Shown: one piece after another, positions 63,830 to 64,000 of the stretch
Layout: the number at the start of each line of letters is the position of its first letter
Position numbering within the stretch: position 1 is the stretch's first letter
NCBI RefSeq assembly: GCF_036250695.1
Contig: NZ_CP109427.1
Span: forward strand, 5,332,001 to 5,396,000
Reading direction: 5' to 3'
Length of the DNA: 64,000 nucleotides
DNA from: Streptomyces sp. NBC_01497
Lineage (GTDB): Bacteria; Actinomycetota; Actinomycetes; Streptomycetales; Streptomycetaceae
Notes under the pieces: model-generated
What the model was told of the DNA's origin: nothing
Seen by the model: the letters and a program-made list of their open reading frames with translations, nothing else
Databases searched by the model: none
Program-made: the position numbers and the translations under genes

Positions 63830-63848
63830 CGTTGAGCAAGGGGGGAGA

Positions 63849-63914
63849 ATGAGTGTGCGGACCGGCTGGGCGTTGGGGCCGGGGTCCGCAGGGGAGTGCC
63901 GGACGCTGAGATGA
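63849..63914 (+). CDS. Possible 21-codon leader ORF
   Basis: ATG after GGGGGGAGA opens MSVRTGWALGPGSAGECRTLR and stops at TGA 63912-63914. The stop overlaps another ATG at 63911. Strong ribosome site but very short. It may be a translated leader or chance. Confidence 0.3.
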   Translation: MSVRTGWALGPGSAGECRTLR

Positions 63915-63949
63915 GGCGCCGGCGGAGCAGCGGGAAGGGGGAGTCGACC

Positions 63950-64000
63950 ATGGTGCGCGAGCTGGTGAGGCCTGTGCCTGACGTGGGTGCCGTAGTGCCT
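63950..64000 (+). CDS. Start of a gene continuing past the window (unknown product)
   Basis: ATG at 63950, following GGAAGGGGGAGTCGACC, opens MVRELVRPVPDVGAVVP and remains open to the window edge. An in-frame ATG at 63911 is an alternative start. Too short to name. Confidence 0.5.
   Translation, partial: MVRELVRPVPDVGAVVP

Overview
The window is about 70% G+C chromosomal DNA with strong third-position G/C, frequent GTG starts and an SsgA-like sporulation protein. Together with the nagE1/nagE2/nagF, mec-cysO-cysM and clpS/pncB neighbourhoods, this points to Streptomyces. Most of the window looks like conserved chromosome; the accessory material sits mainly at about 7-9 kb and 48-58 kb.

Layout. 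1-4.4 kb: the end of a LacI-type regulator and an araB-araD-araA L-arabinose operon. 5-9 kb: a CDP-alcohol phosphotransferase, an SsgA-like protein, a frameshifted small secreted protein, an aldo/keto reductase pseudogene and an SRPBCC protein. 9-17.3 kb: a zinc alcohol dehydrogenase, two RDD membrane proteins, a secreted M6 metalloprotease and small hypotheticals. 17.5-20.7 kb: NAD salvage genes (pncA, pncB) divergent from clpS and a DUF2017 gene. 21-25.5 kb: an amino acid permease, then a cysteine locus with mec, a short Cys-containing leader ORF, cysO and cysM. 25.7-27.2 kb: a membrane-anchored MazF-like protein and a metallo-beta-lactamase-fold hydrolase. 27.4-30.8 kb: N-acetylglucosamine PTS genes with DasR-type operators. 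31-36 kb: rph, rdgB, tRNA-Leu(UAG), an HNH protein with four internal repeats, an MHS-type transporter and bcp. 36.4-48 kb: DUF3618, a GroES-like protein, a guanidine-III riboswitch candidate with an SMR exporter, a bifunctional penicillin-binding protein, an ABC-2 exporter operon, a DUF1707 protein, an SGNH hydrolase and a DUF445 protein. 48-58 kb: a more accessory stretch with a carboxymuconolactone-decarboxylase-like/HTH pair inside a duplicated intergenic sequence, a hydrolase, a histidine phosphatase, a WhiJ-type regulator/ATPase/small-protein cluster with a GNAT gene, and a frameshifted PLD-helicase-DUF3427 gene. 58.4-64 kb: a SEC-C protein, a DUF3311/sodium-solute symporter pair, and an MFS exporter divergent from an HxlR regulator.

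Functional links. AraB, AraD and AraA form the L-arabinose to xylulose-5-phosphate route. NagE1, NagE2 and NagF import GlcNAc under probable DasR control. Mec, CysO and CysM make cysteine from a protein-bound thiocarboxylate, and the upstream 38-codon ORF probably couples expression to cysteine supply. The riboswitch candidate probably senses guanidine for the exporter. No biosynthetic gene cluster, CRISPR array, integrase or transposase was found. The least explained items are the CysO tail beyond its Gly-Gly, the 15-bp minisatellites, the repeat-bearing HNH protein and the duplicated flanks at 48.4-50.4 kb.
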